A DNA stretch of 64,000 nt. Origin: Lethocerus indicus (lineage: Eukaryota; Arthropoda; Insecta; Hemiptera; Belostomatidae). The notes under the pieces are model-generated. The model had not been told where the DNA came from. It saw only the letters and a list, made by a program, of their open reading frames with translations, and did not search any database. This document shows, piece after piece, positions 40,595 through 53,669 of this stretch (the first letter of the stretch is position 1; each line of letters begins with the position of its first letter). The translations under genes and the position numbers were made by a program. The stretch covers positions 7,467,575 through 7,531,574 of the forward strand of contig JACDQD010000005.1 of the NCBI GenBank assembly GCA_019843655.1. Direction: 5' to 3'.

Positions 40595-40620
40595 TAGTGA
40601 CATTTTGTTACTTTTGCTTG

Positions 40621-40626
40621 AATAAA
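40621..40626 (+). terminator. Polyadenylation signal of Grwd1
   Basis: AATAAA 27 nt past the Grwd1 stop codon, giving a very short 3' UTR. Confidence 0.75.
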
Positions 40627-41791
40627 GTTTTTATTTACTTAATCTCATCAATATAATGTGTTGAACCACCTGAACCTAATAGATGAATTCATTTATATTC
40701 ATTTGAATTATCACATTTTGTAACCAAACATTTCTGCTTATCTATTAATTGTGGTCATATTAAAATTGGTCTACACTCATTTATGCATGTTATATCTAAA
40801 GTGTAGATAAGACATCTATTATTAATAATATTTTTATTTGGTTTAAGTTCTTTCTGTAGTGAAAAAAGTTTAGGTCACTGCGGTTCAACATGCCTTATAA
40901 TACAGTTGATTTACTGAGAAGATTATCACAAAATTAACAATCAATACCTATTGGAGTTTTATGACTTAATTTTATTTGATAGTAAATACTATCAATTAAT
41001 TAAATTATGAAATACTAATGCATTTTGTATGTAATACATTTTTCATTTAAACTTTTATTTTATTAAATGTACTGTAAATTATACATGTATGTATCAAAAC
41101 AGTTTTATTACTTATTTTTTGTTAATTGAAATATTTTCCCAACTCATTTATGAATTATAATCCCAAAATCTTAATCTTAATTATTTTGCACCCTATCATT
41201 GCATTAAAATGAACATTTTATTTTGTTATATTAACTGTATCAAAATGTTTGTGGTGCTATAAATTGTTGGACCATTCATAAATGTGTGCTTGTCATAGTT
41301 GTGACCAATTCTTATGTATGTTAAATTTTCAGTGTTTTAATTTATTTATTAAAATAATTATTATATATTTGTTGATTGTATTAAAAAAAAGTGAACACTG
41401 CATAATTATGTTTTCAAAGTGTATTTAGGCTTTCATTTAAGGAAAGGAAACAGTATAGACAAGAACAAAGAAATATGAACAAGAAATGAAGAATTCATTA
41501 AAGTATTCAGTATAGGTTTATTGCATAAATTTAAACATTTAAACACAAATATAAATAATGGCAGTGGCATAACTAATTTATAAACTATATAGAAAACAAT
41601 TATCACCTTAAAAATATTTAAAAGATTTAACTTACCTAATGTTTAATTTCTAAAACTCATGGAACATTTTGGGGGAGTTTTGGTCTAGTTTTGATTTTAT
41701 TGCTTTCTTTTCCTTTTTAAAGCTCCTACTGGGTCAATTTTGATCCATCATTTATACTAAAAGTCGTTTTTAAAGCGACTAGAACTACCAT
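40627..41791. other. Convergent spacer Grwd1 / tektin
   Basis: AT-rich 3' flanks of two convergent genes. A minus-strand AATAAA (41517-41522) is a plausible poly(A) signal for the tektin gene. Nothing else was seen. Confidence 0.5.
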
Positions 41792-44700
41792 TTAATATTT
41801 CACCATCATCATTACTGGAAAACTCTTTCTCATGCTCAGGCATTTTTCCCTGTCTATGAAGAGTGAGTTGACTTTGATGTTCAGATCGGTCTCTAGATTG
41901 GAGCGCGTCATCAAGAGCTGTTGTTGCTGTGATTCGGCCTCCTGCAGCTTCCTGTGAAGTGACTCAATCGTATCTCCCAGCTCGTTCACCTCTCTTACCA
42001 GCCTGTCAACGGAGAATCGAATTCTAAGGTGAGAATAATCAAATGTTGAGGTATATTAAATCTGCTACGCGTGAAACTGGGTTTGGGTCATAGGGTGGGA
42101 CCTTCTACCTTTGAGACGTGTGCATACCGACTGTCCTCATTGTACCAGTATTTTGTTTCAGTGCTATATTTCGGCGGGTAAGAAAAACGCCTCGGCAGGA
42201 AGAAAATCAAAGGTCAGACTGAAAATATACTCCCACCATAGGATAAAAGGAGGGGACGAGAGAACGCGACGAAGACGTTCAGGAGGCGGAAACAAAAATT
42301 CCCCACCAATTCAGGTCATCCACAAGGTTTGAACATTTAAGAAATAAGTTAAACACCTTGGATTTAGATATTGGTAAACTCTTGTGGGTATACAGAAGAT
42401 GGCTTCTGCATTCTGTAGTTAGTGCCAGTTTAATGTAATTAATGACCTGATGTGTGCTGGGTCCTTGCAGGCCTCGATGTCCCGCCTGTGGGCCCTCGCT
42501 TCCAGCCTTGTTTGAGCCACTTTCAACGGATTACTCTTGTCCATTATCGCCTTGCGCAACAGTTCGATGCTTTTGTCCACGTCGAATATTTCCTGTTGGA
42601 CCTGTTTGTGAACAGATAAATAGAAACTCGTGAAAATATTATAATACGGCCGCCCACCTCCTCGAAATATATTATCTCGGATAATATTCTTTCACCGTTC
42701 TCAGTGAATAAGAAGCAATTGAATGAACAGAGTTGATCCTCCTTTTCCGTCCCCCACTTAAGACTTCCCCCAGGGGACGCGGAAGTATGGACCCACCCTA
42801 GGTACAGGGTATGTTAAACCTCTCATAAGTACTGAGACAGAGGTTTTATTATTATTTTTTATATATTTCTTTTCGTGTCATAATTACTTTCTTTCCCTTT
42901 ACTAAAAAATAACCCGTCGGACGCCTTAATAAAGGTACGCGATGTGAAAACAGAGATGGCTGACCAAGTTGACGACATCGATTCACCCGTATATATCGAA
43001 TACACCCGATAACCTCGGGGCCCCTGCAGTAAATTTTAACCGTTTGGTTACTTTGTGTAGATGCATCTGGACTTTGTTCTTGGCCTCGAGCGTCTCGGTG
43101 GCGCGTCTGGCCAGCGCCGAATTGGTGTTGTTCCAGCAGTTCCATATGTCGTTGGCGCAGCTGTTTATCAGATTGTCCGAGTCGGTCCTCAGTTGGGCCG
43201 ATCTAGAGCGCTCGCCCTGGGACCGCATGCAGATTCTGTTCGAGTGCTCGGACCAAGTTTCCGGAACGCAAGTCCTAGCACGACAGAGATAATTCCCCCT
43301 TGAACTACTTCACAAACGTGGCCGGAGGAAAACGTAAGATGCTTTTTATTGTTTAAAATGATGACAGTAACAACAGTGCAGTGTCAGTTCTGAGCTCCAA
43401 CAGACTTGACTGACTGAAATGGTTGTGACAGAGCGTATGACTCACGTCGGGTCGTATTTCTCGATGCCGCCGAAGTAGTTGATGCCCCTGGAGAAGTTGT
43501 TCAGCTGGTGGCAGACCGTGTCAATGTTCAGGGCGGTATCCTTGCTCCTCACGTCCGTTTCCAATTCGTGTTGCGACGATCTGTTCTGTCTCAACTGCCG
43601 GAAGTCAAAGATAATTTATCTTACCTTAAATTTACCTTAAAACCCACGCACATTTCCTTTCTTTAACTCTACACTTTATCTACACCGGACGTCGGAGAAT
43701 ACTGGGTTATTTAAAGCGACAGACCTGATCGACAACCGTTTGTCTGATGTTGATCAGCTTGTTCTGACAACTCTTCAGATTTTCAACTTCCTTCAGGAGG
43801 GACTGTTCCGGTTGGTCGTGGACCAGATCAATGCCTGCAATAACAAGTTTAGAATCGAACTAAAATTTTATGGTGGTTTCGACAGTAATTTGTCGCGAAT
43901 TTGTTGCCGGGGGGGGGGGGGTACCTTGCCTGTGCTCCCTGTGGTAGAGGCACTCCTGGGCGATGTGTAGTGGAGGTTCACAGTCCTCGATGGCCTTGTC
44001 CAGGGCTCTTTTGGCCTCCTGGAGTAGACCGGTCTCGGTGTTCAGCTTCTCTAGTTCTGTCGCAACTTCGTTTTTCCAGAAGGTCGTGTCCGTGATCCTC
44101 TCCCCCAACCTCCGACCCGACTCCCGCTGGGCGGCCGACGTCGTCTCGTCCGTCATCCTGCACTCGTTTACAACCATTACATACATATAATTTAAGGATC
44201 TATTGGGGGGTCCGCTTCCTTTTACGATATTGTACTAATGCATAAAGTGAGTTGTAATTACGTGGAAAAGTTGTGTACCCCGGGCTAAAGAATATGGTTA
44301 TAGAACTATACGTTTTCTCCTTTATGTCTGTTTCATTCGGAGAATCGAAAGGGTAATTTCATATATTTAGAAAGCTAGCCTTGTATATGTAAATCGGCTT
44401 ACCTCATTAACCTGATGGCGTCCGAGCGGAGGTTTTCCGAGATGTTCCTGTTGCTGTCCGACTCATTGAAGTTTACCAGTTGGGACTGCGACCATTCGTA
44501 CGGCGTGTGTCTAACAGTTTAAAAATTAGATTTAAAAAATATAATAAATCTTTATCTATTATTTGCTAAGCCAGTCGTTTTAAGACATTTCTACTATTGT
44601 ACCGATACTCGAGTATAACCACTGATTAAAAAACGCAGAAATATAAAGAACGGAACGGAAGCTGGTGGTTTGTGAACAGAAAGAACTCTCAAGTCGGAAT

Positions 44701-45669
44701 TGATTGTGCGGTTGGATAGGACATGACAGAGTGAAGGAACCGAAGTCAAAAGATCACAACAACCTATCGCTTTTTCTTACATAACTCTGCTGAAAGTCAG
44801 CAGTTGTTATCTTTTTATTTTTTATGGGGAAAACTGGTAGGAGTATAAGATCCTGCAGGAAGGTAGAGATCCCGTACCTGGTGTAGAGGGCGGCACGGCC
44901 GGCCTGGGCCGGGTTCCTCTCGAAATTGGCGACCAAATTTGGAAACTTAACCGGTTCTGTGGCCATTCCTCCTGCCGGGTTTCTCTTCAACGGGACCAAC
45001 GCTTTTGAGAAAGCCGCCTGGTTTGCTGGCCTGATGACAAAGTACAACGGGCGCTTAGTAATAACACTTTAGGTTTTGTGAATATTGCCTCATTAATTGT
45101 GATTAACAGCGCTAATCTGATCTGCAGTTCGGAGGTTTATGAGGGCGGATTCGTCAACACTTGGACACCTTAACCAAGATTTGGCTTGATACGAGTGGAT
45201 TAAAAGAATTATTTATCGCTATAAAGTGTGGTCGGACGTGTATACGTTAATTGAAATGCTACTAAAAAGGCCATTCGCCATCGTCAGTATTCTTTATACG
45301 GTGAAATACGCGCGTATCGCCTACAGTATGCCCGCACTGATAAGACGTGCGGTTGCCTTATCCCATTGTACCGATATAATCTAATTAAAAATGTTGTCGA
45401 GTTCTAATTCATCGTTTTGTACTTGGATTTACAGAAGATTTTACCGGTATTTTTTGCGACAAATTCATTATTCCTACTGGCGTCGTCGACTAATTGTCTT
45501 ATTTAACCTCTAGAATCTACTGTAGCGCTTACAAATAGTTCAGATCAGCGCTTTCGAATCCGAGATTTGTCCTCCACGGTTGGGGATGTGGTGCGTCGTA
45601 ATAGCTGGGCATCGTCCTCTGCACCAGGGCTCGATCCGTGTTCCCCACGCCTCCCGTCGAGCCCCATGC
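41792..45669 (-). CDS. Tektin (tektin-3/4/5-like), N-terminal start not resolved
   Basis: Coiled-coil filament protein inside axonemal doublet microtubules of cilia and sperm flagella. Nine exons: 45533-45669, 44878-45030, 44403-44510, 43925-44157, 43725-43834, 43446-43594, 43052-43274, 42447-42601 and 41792-42002. Phases match throughout and give 492 residues. Seen: YTRHTPYEWSQSQ, ERITDTTFWKNEVATEL, GIDLVHDQPEQSLLKEV, TCVPETWSEHSN, PLKVAQTRLEAR and the C-terminal NSLFIDREKCLSMRKSFP, all tektin hallmarks. The tektin nonapeptide (consensus RPNVELCRD) is RRDIEACKD at 42461-42487. The first listed exon begins in phase 0 without an ATG, so a start exon lies upstream. A short MSNP exon near 45780 is possible but unproven. 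Intron 7, next to the exon at 43052, carries a MITE. Confidence 0.93.
42901..43035. mobile_element. MITE copy 2, right part only
   Basis: Matches the right half of the element at 18901-19394 (AACCCGTC, GGTACGCGAT, ATGGCTGACCAAGTTGA, ACATCGATTCACCCG, ACACCCGATAACC) and ends at the same AAATT|TTAA border. Here the arm also carries the CGTATATATCGAATA piece found only in the left arm of copy 1. The left end is missing or diverged. The element ends 16 bp inside a tektin intron, just after the splice donor of the exon ending at 43052. Confidence 0.75.
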
Positions 45670-47405
45670 CTGAACTTGCTACATATAAAACATATTTGCT
45701 ATATAAGCGACAATAAATATGTTGCTTATTATATATCTCTCCTTTTTTCCGGTTTGTAAAACCGTCCAACCAAAACTTAACGGGGTTTGACATTAGCGTA
45801 TTGCATAATTTGCGTTCAGTTAGCCATAGCGTTCATTGCATAAAATGTAGTTTCTTTTAAACATTTATTTACTTATTAATTGTTAACATATTCGAATATA
45901 ATGATGGACTGTGGTAAAACATCATGTTTCACAAACACAAAAAAATTTGTTTGTGAAGTCCAGATAGTGTACGACTGGCTGTTTTACGTTTTGTCAGTTC
46001 AGTTATACCAAATAACGATAAGTTCACTTCAATAACATAAGAATCTGTTCGTATTTATTTGGTATATCTGGCTACTATACGAATCTAACGAGATGTCGCA
46101 AGCAGCCACGTCCGGCCCTTTTTAGATTTTATCCCCGTTTTAATTTTCGTTGATACAATGGATAGAGAATTCACTTCAGTCCGCGCGGAAAGCCTTTCGG
46201 CCTTCGTTCGGAATTTAGGTAGCCACGTAGGGGACACCAGAGGTATGACCCCGAGGCCACAGCTCACGGAACAAGTACACACCTACATATAACACCAAAT
46301 AGCACATGCACTAAGCCACCTCTATTTATTTCTAGGCCACATTTCAGGTTTTATTCTACATACTTATGCTCATACGGAATAAAATCAAAATCCTCATGTT
46401 TGTTGAGCCTTGGGGAAAATCCCGCAGAGTGGAAAGAATAAGAAAATACCGGTTTGACTGCGGACAGGGGCGGGCATTCCGACTCCAGTATGATATTGCG
46501 TGCGTGAAAACCGGACATGTCCGTCGAAATTTTAGTCAAAAAATGCTCATGGCGGCGGTCGTGGCGAAAAAAAGGAATTCAACTTGCCGTTCCAGTGAAA
46601 AGGAATTGAAATATTGAATTGGGGGAGGGAGGTTTCGCCTTCAGTCGAGGATCGATACAGGCGACAGTCAAAACGTAAGATGTCTTGAGAATTAATGAAC
46701 CGATACATTTTTTAAATAAAACATTTTAATAGTATTGGTTATTGATATAGCCATCGTAGATTGTCCAGTATCATCGCAGGTACTGATGGTATACCTAATT
46801 AGATTTATTTTAGAATCTTCCTGGATTGGGAGTCTAGATTTGGGTTCAGGGAGAACTATACCTCGGTTAGGCATGTGATTTATAAAAAGAAATGGTTGGG
46901 AAACTAATCGTAAAAGAGGTTAGATTTGAAATTTAAAAGAATTTGATGGCAATAAAATGGACTTTTATGGTCGGACTCTATGTTCCACGTTTATTGCGAA
47001 TCTATGTACGAATTCTTCCCAGTCTTAAATATGCGTATTAATGTCGATACATGTTTAAATTAATAAGAAAAGATAAGCATTTAAAAACGTCTGTCAGTGT
47101 TGCCAACAGATAGAAATAGGCAAGCGGCCTAAAAGTATTATCTTTACAGTGCATTGCATTTAAAATATAACACGATGGTTTGTGTACTTTAAGGAATTTA
47201 TACAAAACAATAACGCAATTTCAGGATTTAATAATACTGCGTTTGGACGACATTGACGAAACCATTTCAAAGTTCAACAATTGGCTGCCATGACAACAGG
47301 GATATCGTTTCGCAGTTATAACAGTGATGTTACCTTCTCCTGGTCACCGAGGAGGAAAGTTGGACTGGAATCGAGATTGCATAAGTTCTGCTCCAGTGGT
47401 TGATA
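45670..47405. other. Tektin / Nubp1 intergenic region
   Basis: It should contain the tektin first exon and the Nubp1 promoter. Two patches (about 46100-46300 and 46410-46660) are CpG- and GC-richer than the background, yet their open frames resemble nothing I know. They could be promoter sequence or old repeat fragments. Confidence 0.4.
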
Positions 47406-50400
47406 ATGGGCGACAGACCCGAGGACGCTCCCGAGCGTAAGTCCGTTCGATATTTCTGTAAGCTGCGATTGCAAATTGTGCAACTGTGTTCTGATCTTGC
47501 CTTTTCGATGCGTTCAGATTGTCCGGGGACCCGGAGCGAATCGGCAGGAAAAGCTTCGGCCTGTGCAGGATGCCCCAACCAGTCGCTGTGCGCCTCGGGC
47601 GCTACCAAAACTCCGGATATCGGTATTTTAATAGCGTATTAAAACTCCAGTTTGATGTCAAATTCATAATGTCTTTGCATTCCCAGTATCCCACTGTCAA
47701 TTCTATGTTTTCCATCTCAGACAATCAAATTCCCTGAACACAGCTTTTGGAGATGCGAAAGAGAAGGTATGTTGGAAACGGTATAATCCTCGAAAAAATA
47801 TTCAAAAGGCTCTTTGAAGGAAATATAATTCAACTTAAAGAAATTGCCCCACTGTATCATAATGTTTACTTTGGCAAGACTCTAAACTCTTGGGAGTTTT
47901 CATTCCTGAATTGCATGACATGAAACAAACATTGCATCATAGAAAGTAACAATGCTAACGACAGGCCAATATTGCTTTGTGAAGCTCCACATATTCCTAA
48001 ATTCCTCATATCAAAGTCTACAACACTGAGAATAATGTAACTGCCAGATGTATGTTTGTAAAGATTGTAAAATATCTCTTGAACTTAAATAGAAACAATT
48101 AGAAATTAAATGAATTATATATTCATTAAATATTCTATTTTTTTAATTTGACTATGAATGTTATCCCAGTAATCACCATATCTGGGATTGTTTGAGTTCT
48201 GAAAAGTCCGTTTGCTTTGAAAATAACAGGTTTGCATTTATGGTTTGCAATATAGCTCAGCCTTAATGCTTTTGAAACTGAGCTATTTTGGACCACTATT
48301 TTCTTTTTATCCCAATCTTCAGGGCTTTTTCAAATACCCGGAAGTTTATACCAGTCCAAAACATGTCCCCTTTAATTATAAAAATAGCATTACATCCTAA
48401 ACACTTGTACATACTTGATTATTGGGCTTCACTTACTTGACTCAGCTTTCTTATTTTTACAGGCGTTGAATTGGTGAAAGCTCGGATGGCGTCTGTTAAG
48501 CACAAAATCCTCGTACTTTCGGGTAAAGGCGGAGTCGGAAAAAGTACGTTTACAGCTCTGCTCGCTAGAACTTTGGCCGCCAGCCGACCTATGAGAAATG
48601 TGAGATGCTTTTCAATAGACAAAATTATTAACGAAGATGAGTTCAAAAGGTTTTTGTTTTATAAACCTTTTCCTGTCAACTCTCTGGTAACTGTTTACCA
48701 ATTGAAGTAGAAAGTGGTAATAGTAGGCCTACTAAGTTGAGTTGTGTTTGAGGGGGATTGGAAGGGGGAGGGGTACACATAACCCTTTTAGTTTTGGTAA
48801 CAGGCTGTTCCATGATACAGAAATGTCTTATTGATTCTGTGTTCGCATTTACCCTATTTTGGTATTACCCTCGATTTTCTGACAATAATATAAGAGTCAT
48901 ATAATATTTCATCCAGTTTGCATGTCTAACTCTCCTACAACTGTTCATTGGGGAAATGGGCTGAATAATTTTGAAATGAGGGTTATCAGATAATTGTGCT
49001 TTTGTTATAACCAATGTATTTAAGAAATAATTTATTAATTGATGGAATAATATTATTTAAAGTAAATTCTCACTGAAAAGCATTGTAAATACACACATAT
49101 TTCTTAAAATGTTTGTACTTTACATAAAATAGAAGCTTCATTTTCTTGAATATAGCAGAAAAGGTAGTGGGGTGAAATTATCACGAAAAGTATTTTGTTA
49201 CAAGTCCACTGAAATTCATTTATGAACAATTGAAAACTAATACAGGTGGACTTCAGATAAACTGGGAGCATTTGTAACTTTTCACACAAACAAAAGTTAT
49301 ACACATCTACAATAGATTTAGAATAGTAATGTCATAAAGCCAATCTGGCTGGTCAGAACTAATAAAAGTAATTGTTGAGCTAACAGATAATGAATTATGT
49401 TAACACTCATTGTTCTAACAGTGTTAGATCTTAATTTAAGTAATATTTTTTTGTTCTAGGTCGCCGTTGTCGACATTGATGTTTGTGGGCCTTCAACTCC
49501 TCGTGTCATGGGAATCATAAATGAGCAGGTCTGTCATGAGAATCCTCAATCTTACATTTCTGTATTACTGGCTTAAGTTGTATTATTTCTGTTCAGTTTT
49601 CAGCCCTATTAAAAGTAGTTGAATAACCAAATTAGATACAAAAAAGTATTTGTGCCATACATACTTTTTATATTTTCTTTATACATAAGGCTAAGAGAAG
49701 CAAATGTTATCTAACCTCAAAATTACAATTTTGAAATGCCAGGCTTTCAGATAAATCTTTTCAATGAAATTGTATTGATCTGAATTCTTTTCCTACCACT
49801 TATAGATTTTGTCTGGATTGTGTCATGATTCTTTATCTTATTGTTTGTAGTTTTATTTCATTGTAGGAATGCCGTTTATTGCATTGTTTTATTTATAAAT
49901 AACCTTTTTTATTTCAATGAATACAAATACATAACTTGACAGCATTGACCAAGTACAAATTATATACATTTATACTTTTTTGCATTTATACTAATTGACA
50001 TTATCATTTATAGTGTTATATGTTACTTGATTCTGAAAATAATATTTGGTTACATGTTCCAGGTCCATATGAGTGGAGACGGTTGGTGCCCTGTCGTAAG
50101 TTATTAATACTTTTATCTGTTAACAATGTATATAATAATCTGTATATAATTCTGGTAACATTTTATTTATTAACACGAACATATTATCAGTGTACCAGTT
50201 GAACACAATTTTTAATATACTTATTGCAATGAAAGAAGACTTTATAATTTTGATCAGCTTGATGTCTCTGAAATGGCCTCTCGTGTCATTAAATTAAAAC
50301 TGTAATGATCCGTGATCACTAATTAGTAATTATTGTTTTATTTTTAGTATGTGGAAGAAAATTTGTCGGTTATGTCAATCGGATTCTTGTTGGAATCTCC

Positions 50401-52339
50401 AGATGATGCAGTGATATGGCGAGGGCCCAAAAAAAATAGTTAGTACTGCGTCTTTCTTCTATTAATAATTCTTTTAATAATAATTTTTAATTTTTATTTT
50501 TAATAATTAAAATTAATAATTTTTTATTTTAATAATAATAATAATTTTCTCTAATTCCTTTATTTATTAATTGAACAAATTGAGTCATTGTGATCAGTGA
50601 AAAAATTATCTTTTATTCTAATGCACTTACGAAATTGTTTTATGATTTGGTTTTAGTTTAATATGATTTCAAAATTAATTACCGCAGAAACTGTTTTAAG
50701 GTTTAAGCATTTTTAACTTTTACAAATAGATAAATTCTTAAATAAGCAAGTAATGGAATTATTTCCTGAGGCTTGATTATTACAACTATTGTACTATTTG
50801 AAGTAAGTGTGCGAGTTATATCAGAAGAAAACTGTATGAATTAATGGAAGTGAGTTTCTTTTGTTCCGTTGATGATTGATGTGGTGATTGGAATTTTACT
50901 GAAAGCCCGTGTTTAGATGGATGAAATACGGACTGAAATTAGCCTCTGTTCTGCAGCAATGATCCGCCAGTTCTTGAGTGAGGTCGACTGGGGCGACGGC
51001 GTCGACTACCTCCTGCTGGACACGCCTCCGGGCACTTCTGACGAACACCTGTCGGCCAGCAGCTACCTGAAGAGCGTCGGCGGCCTTGCGGCGGTTGTGG
51101 TGACGACGCCGCAGGAGGTCGCCCTCCTAGACGTCAGAAAGGAGATCGACTTCTGTCGGAAGGTCGGCGTCAGAGTGTTGGGCGTCGTCGAAAACATGGC
51201 CGCTTTCGTCTGCCCCAAGTGTACGGTAAGTGGACATTCCATTGTATTAAGAATGCGTGTACATTGGGCCAACAGTGGGAAATTAGTTCTTTCTGTTAAT
51301 TCGTTTGTTCAAACTACTTAATGAATACAGTATGCAACCCTAATACTTTTAATTGCTCAAAATTCTACTTCGGTTTAAACTTAAATAAGTATATATATAT
51401 ATTATACATATATATATAAAATATATTTCAGGAAATATTTATTAGTTAGCAACGTATAACCTAGCATAATTTATTCTCAAACTGATAAGCTCCCAACATA
51501 ATAATATTTAAGTAAATATTTATTAGTAAAAAATTGTAGCCACAGAAGAAATATTTCTTTCAATAGTAAATTTGAGTGGATTATAGGAGGAACTGAGTAG
51601 AATTTCTTTATATGGGCCTTAAGCATACACTGTGCATTAAGCAGTGTATAACGTAACATAATTTATTCTCAAACTGATAAGCTCCTAAGGTAATAATATT
51701 TAAGTAAATATTTATTAGTTAAAAATTGTGCCCACGGAAAAAATATTTCTTTCAATTGCATATTTGAATGGATTATAGGAGGAACTGAGTAGAATTTCTT
51801 TATATGGGCCTTAAGCATACACTGTGCATTAAGCAAGGTATAAGCTAGCATAATTTATTCTCAAACTAATAAGCTCCCCAAGGTAATAATTTTTTACATC
51901 AACATCAAGAATTCAACCTGCCCAATCATTCAAGATGTCCACCTTCAGACATTGGGATCCTCTTTAGGGTGTGCATTATATATAATATAATAACATTTTG
52001 GTGTATTAAATAGAATTAAGTACACAGGCAGTTAATAATTTTGGTCTGAGACCTGCAGTATAAGTTTTTTTTTTAAAAAATAATTTGAGTACTATGTACA
52101 CAATTGTGATGGGCTTTTATTTATCGGTTTCAATTGCTCGATTGTTTTAGACGTCTACAGAAATATTTCCGGCCAATTCTGGAGGGGCCATAAGAATGTG
52201 CGAAGAGATGGGCGTCGACTTTTTGGGCAGCCTTCCCCTGGACCCCCGGCTGGCCAGGTCTTGCGATGAAGGCAAAGACTTCAGACTGGAGGTGCCAGAT
52301 TCGCCGGCCGTAGCCGCCCTAGATTCTATCGTCGAGTAA
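47406..52339 (+). CDS. Nubp1: Cytosolic Fe-S cluster assembly scaffold NUBP1
   Basis: P-loop ATPase that, with NUBP2, assembles 4Fe-4S clusters for cytosolic and nuclear proteins. Exons: 47406-47436, 47518-47622, 48463-48599, 49460-49528, 50063-50095 (33-nt microexon), 50348-50438, 50957-51225 and 52151 onward. Seen: the N-terminal cluster motif CX13CX2CX5C (HCPG...[10 protein letters not shown]) that separates NUBP1 from NUBP2, deviant Walker [70 protein letters not shown] and the CPKC pair near the C-terminus. Reading through, the protein ends SIVE at TAA 52337-52339 (307 aa). A perfect donor GA|GTAAGT overlaps that stop and could splice to 52883-52901, adding five residues (312 aa). Confidence 0.94.
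51452..51892. repeat. 192-bp tandem duplication in Nubp1 intron 7
   Basis: Two full copies (51452-51643, 51644-51835) and a partial third (to about 51892) of an AT-rich unit containing CTCAAACTGATAAGCTCC and GGAGGAACTGAGTAGAATTT. The copies are very similar, differing at scattered positions. No coding meaning. Confidence 0.9.
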
Positions 52340-52785
52340 GTCCTATAACAAACCTCAACGTCAATACACGTCCAATATTGGGTGGATGAAATAATATTGA
52401 TGTGGAAAATACTGTTGGAGAATTAATTTTATTTGCAGTATTGTACACCTTCATTAGTGTTTAAAATGGTATTGCTTAGAAACAAAACATTGTTTACCAA
52501 CAATAGAGAGCACTGTCATGTGATTGATATATGGACACCTTTGGGGCCTACTGGTGCATGGAGTGTTTTAAATTTACTAACAAAATTATTAGTAGCAGAG
52601 TTTATTATTTTATGTTGTATTTTTGTATATAGTGTTTGTAATTGTCACCTTATGATCAATGTTTATGCTAGGTTTTGTTTAGCCTAAATATATAATAAAA
52701 TATAATGCGATATTTAATTAACTTTATGACATACAATTTATACTATGATTGTCCGTTGAGAGGTTGACAGTGTTTATTAGTTCAC

Positions 52786-53090
52786 TTGTGCAGGCAAACC
52801 ATTAGCCTCTAGCAAATATCATTATTAATAAACTGTCCTTGCTGAATTATATTTTAATACTGTTCATAATTTTCCTTTGCAGAACTGACCAAACTATGTG
52901 AGGTAGAAGGCTGATTGGTACCCCCACTCGCATCATTGTACATTCTACTCTATTCGATGTTTGTTTAATATTAATGGAATTATATTTTAATATGTTATGA
53001 GAACAATAAAAATAACATAAAATCCTATTTGCATCAATTTTATTTCTGACCGTATTATCTATTCCAAGGGGAAACAATGGGAAGCAAGAA
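52786..53090 (+). other. Nubp1 3' end: candidate terminal exon and 3' UTR
   Basis: An acceptor TTTCCTTTGCAG precedes 52883. Splicing from the donor at 52336 adds ACT GAC CAA ACT ATG TGA. A minus-one frame would instead read ELTKLCEVEG, which looks more like a NUBP1 tail but does not fit the phase. AATAAA lies downstream at about 53005. The whole stretch has a diverged copy at about 54880-55140. Confidence 0.45.
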
Positions 53091-53352
53091 GTAAATTAAA
53101 ATTAAAAATAATTTTAGTAAAACATTGATGCTGACAATGGAGAGCATTATTATACAAATAATATTAGGGTGTACTGGAAGAGTCTGAGTACATGGGAAGA
53201 GTTGCATGGAACTTAGGTGACCAAATAAAACAGTTCTGCTGGAGTTGGTGCTTAATTGAAACATAATAATTACATTTAAAAACAAAAGATTTCTATATAT
53301 ATTTGCACATATTGGTGACCAGTATACAATTTACAGAATAAATAAATACAGG

Positions 53353-53355
<3 letters not shown>

Positions 53356-53406
<51 letters not shown>
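53356..53406. repeat. (AT)n microsatellite with short GTGT run
   Basis: Alternating AT of about 50 bp followed by TGTGTGTG. Open frames across it are artefacts. Confidence 0.95.
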
Positions 53407-53669
53407 GTGTGTGTATATGTATAAAATGTTTAAATTTGATATATTTAAAAAATTGTATACAATGTATATAATACATAATATATATTTCCTACATTTATGT
53501 TTATGACATGAAGTACTGTGAACTCGTGGTTGAGGTTTTTTTTTATTTCAAAGTTGTGAAATCTGTTGAATTTCCTCGAACGGAACGGTACAGCCTGCGC
53601 CATCTAGCGGGGAAAAATCAAACTACGGCCGCAAACTTATGGATCGGCAGCGCCATCTATTATTCGTTG

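Noticed and set aside
52883..52914. ELTKLCEVEG as the true Nubp1 C-terminus
   Set aside because: It looks like the NUBP1 tail but is out of phase with the only good donor, so it was not used in the model.
53276..53476. Isoleucine/tyrosine-rich open frame
   Set aside because: It is a translation of the (AT)n microsatellite.
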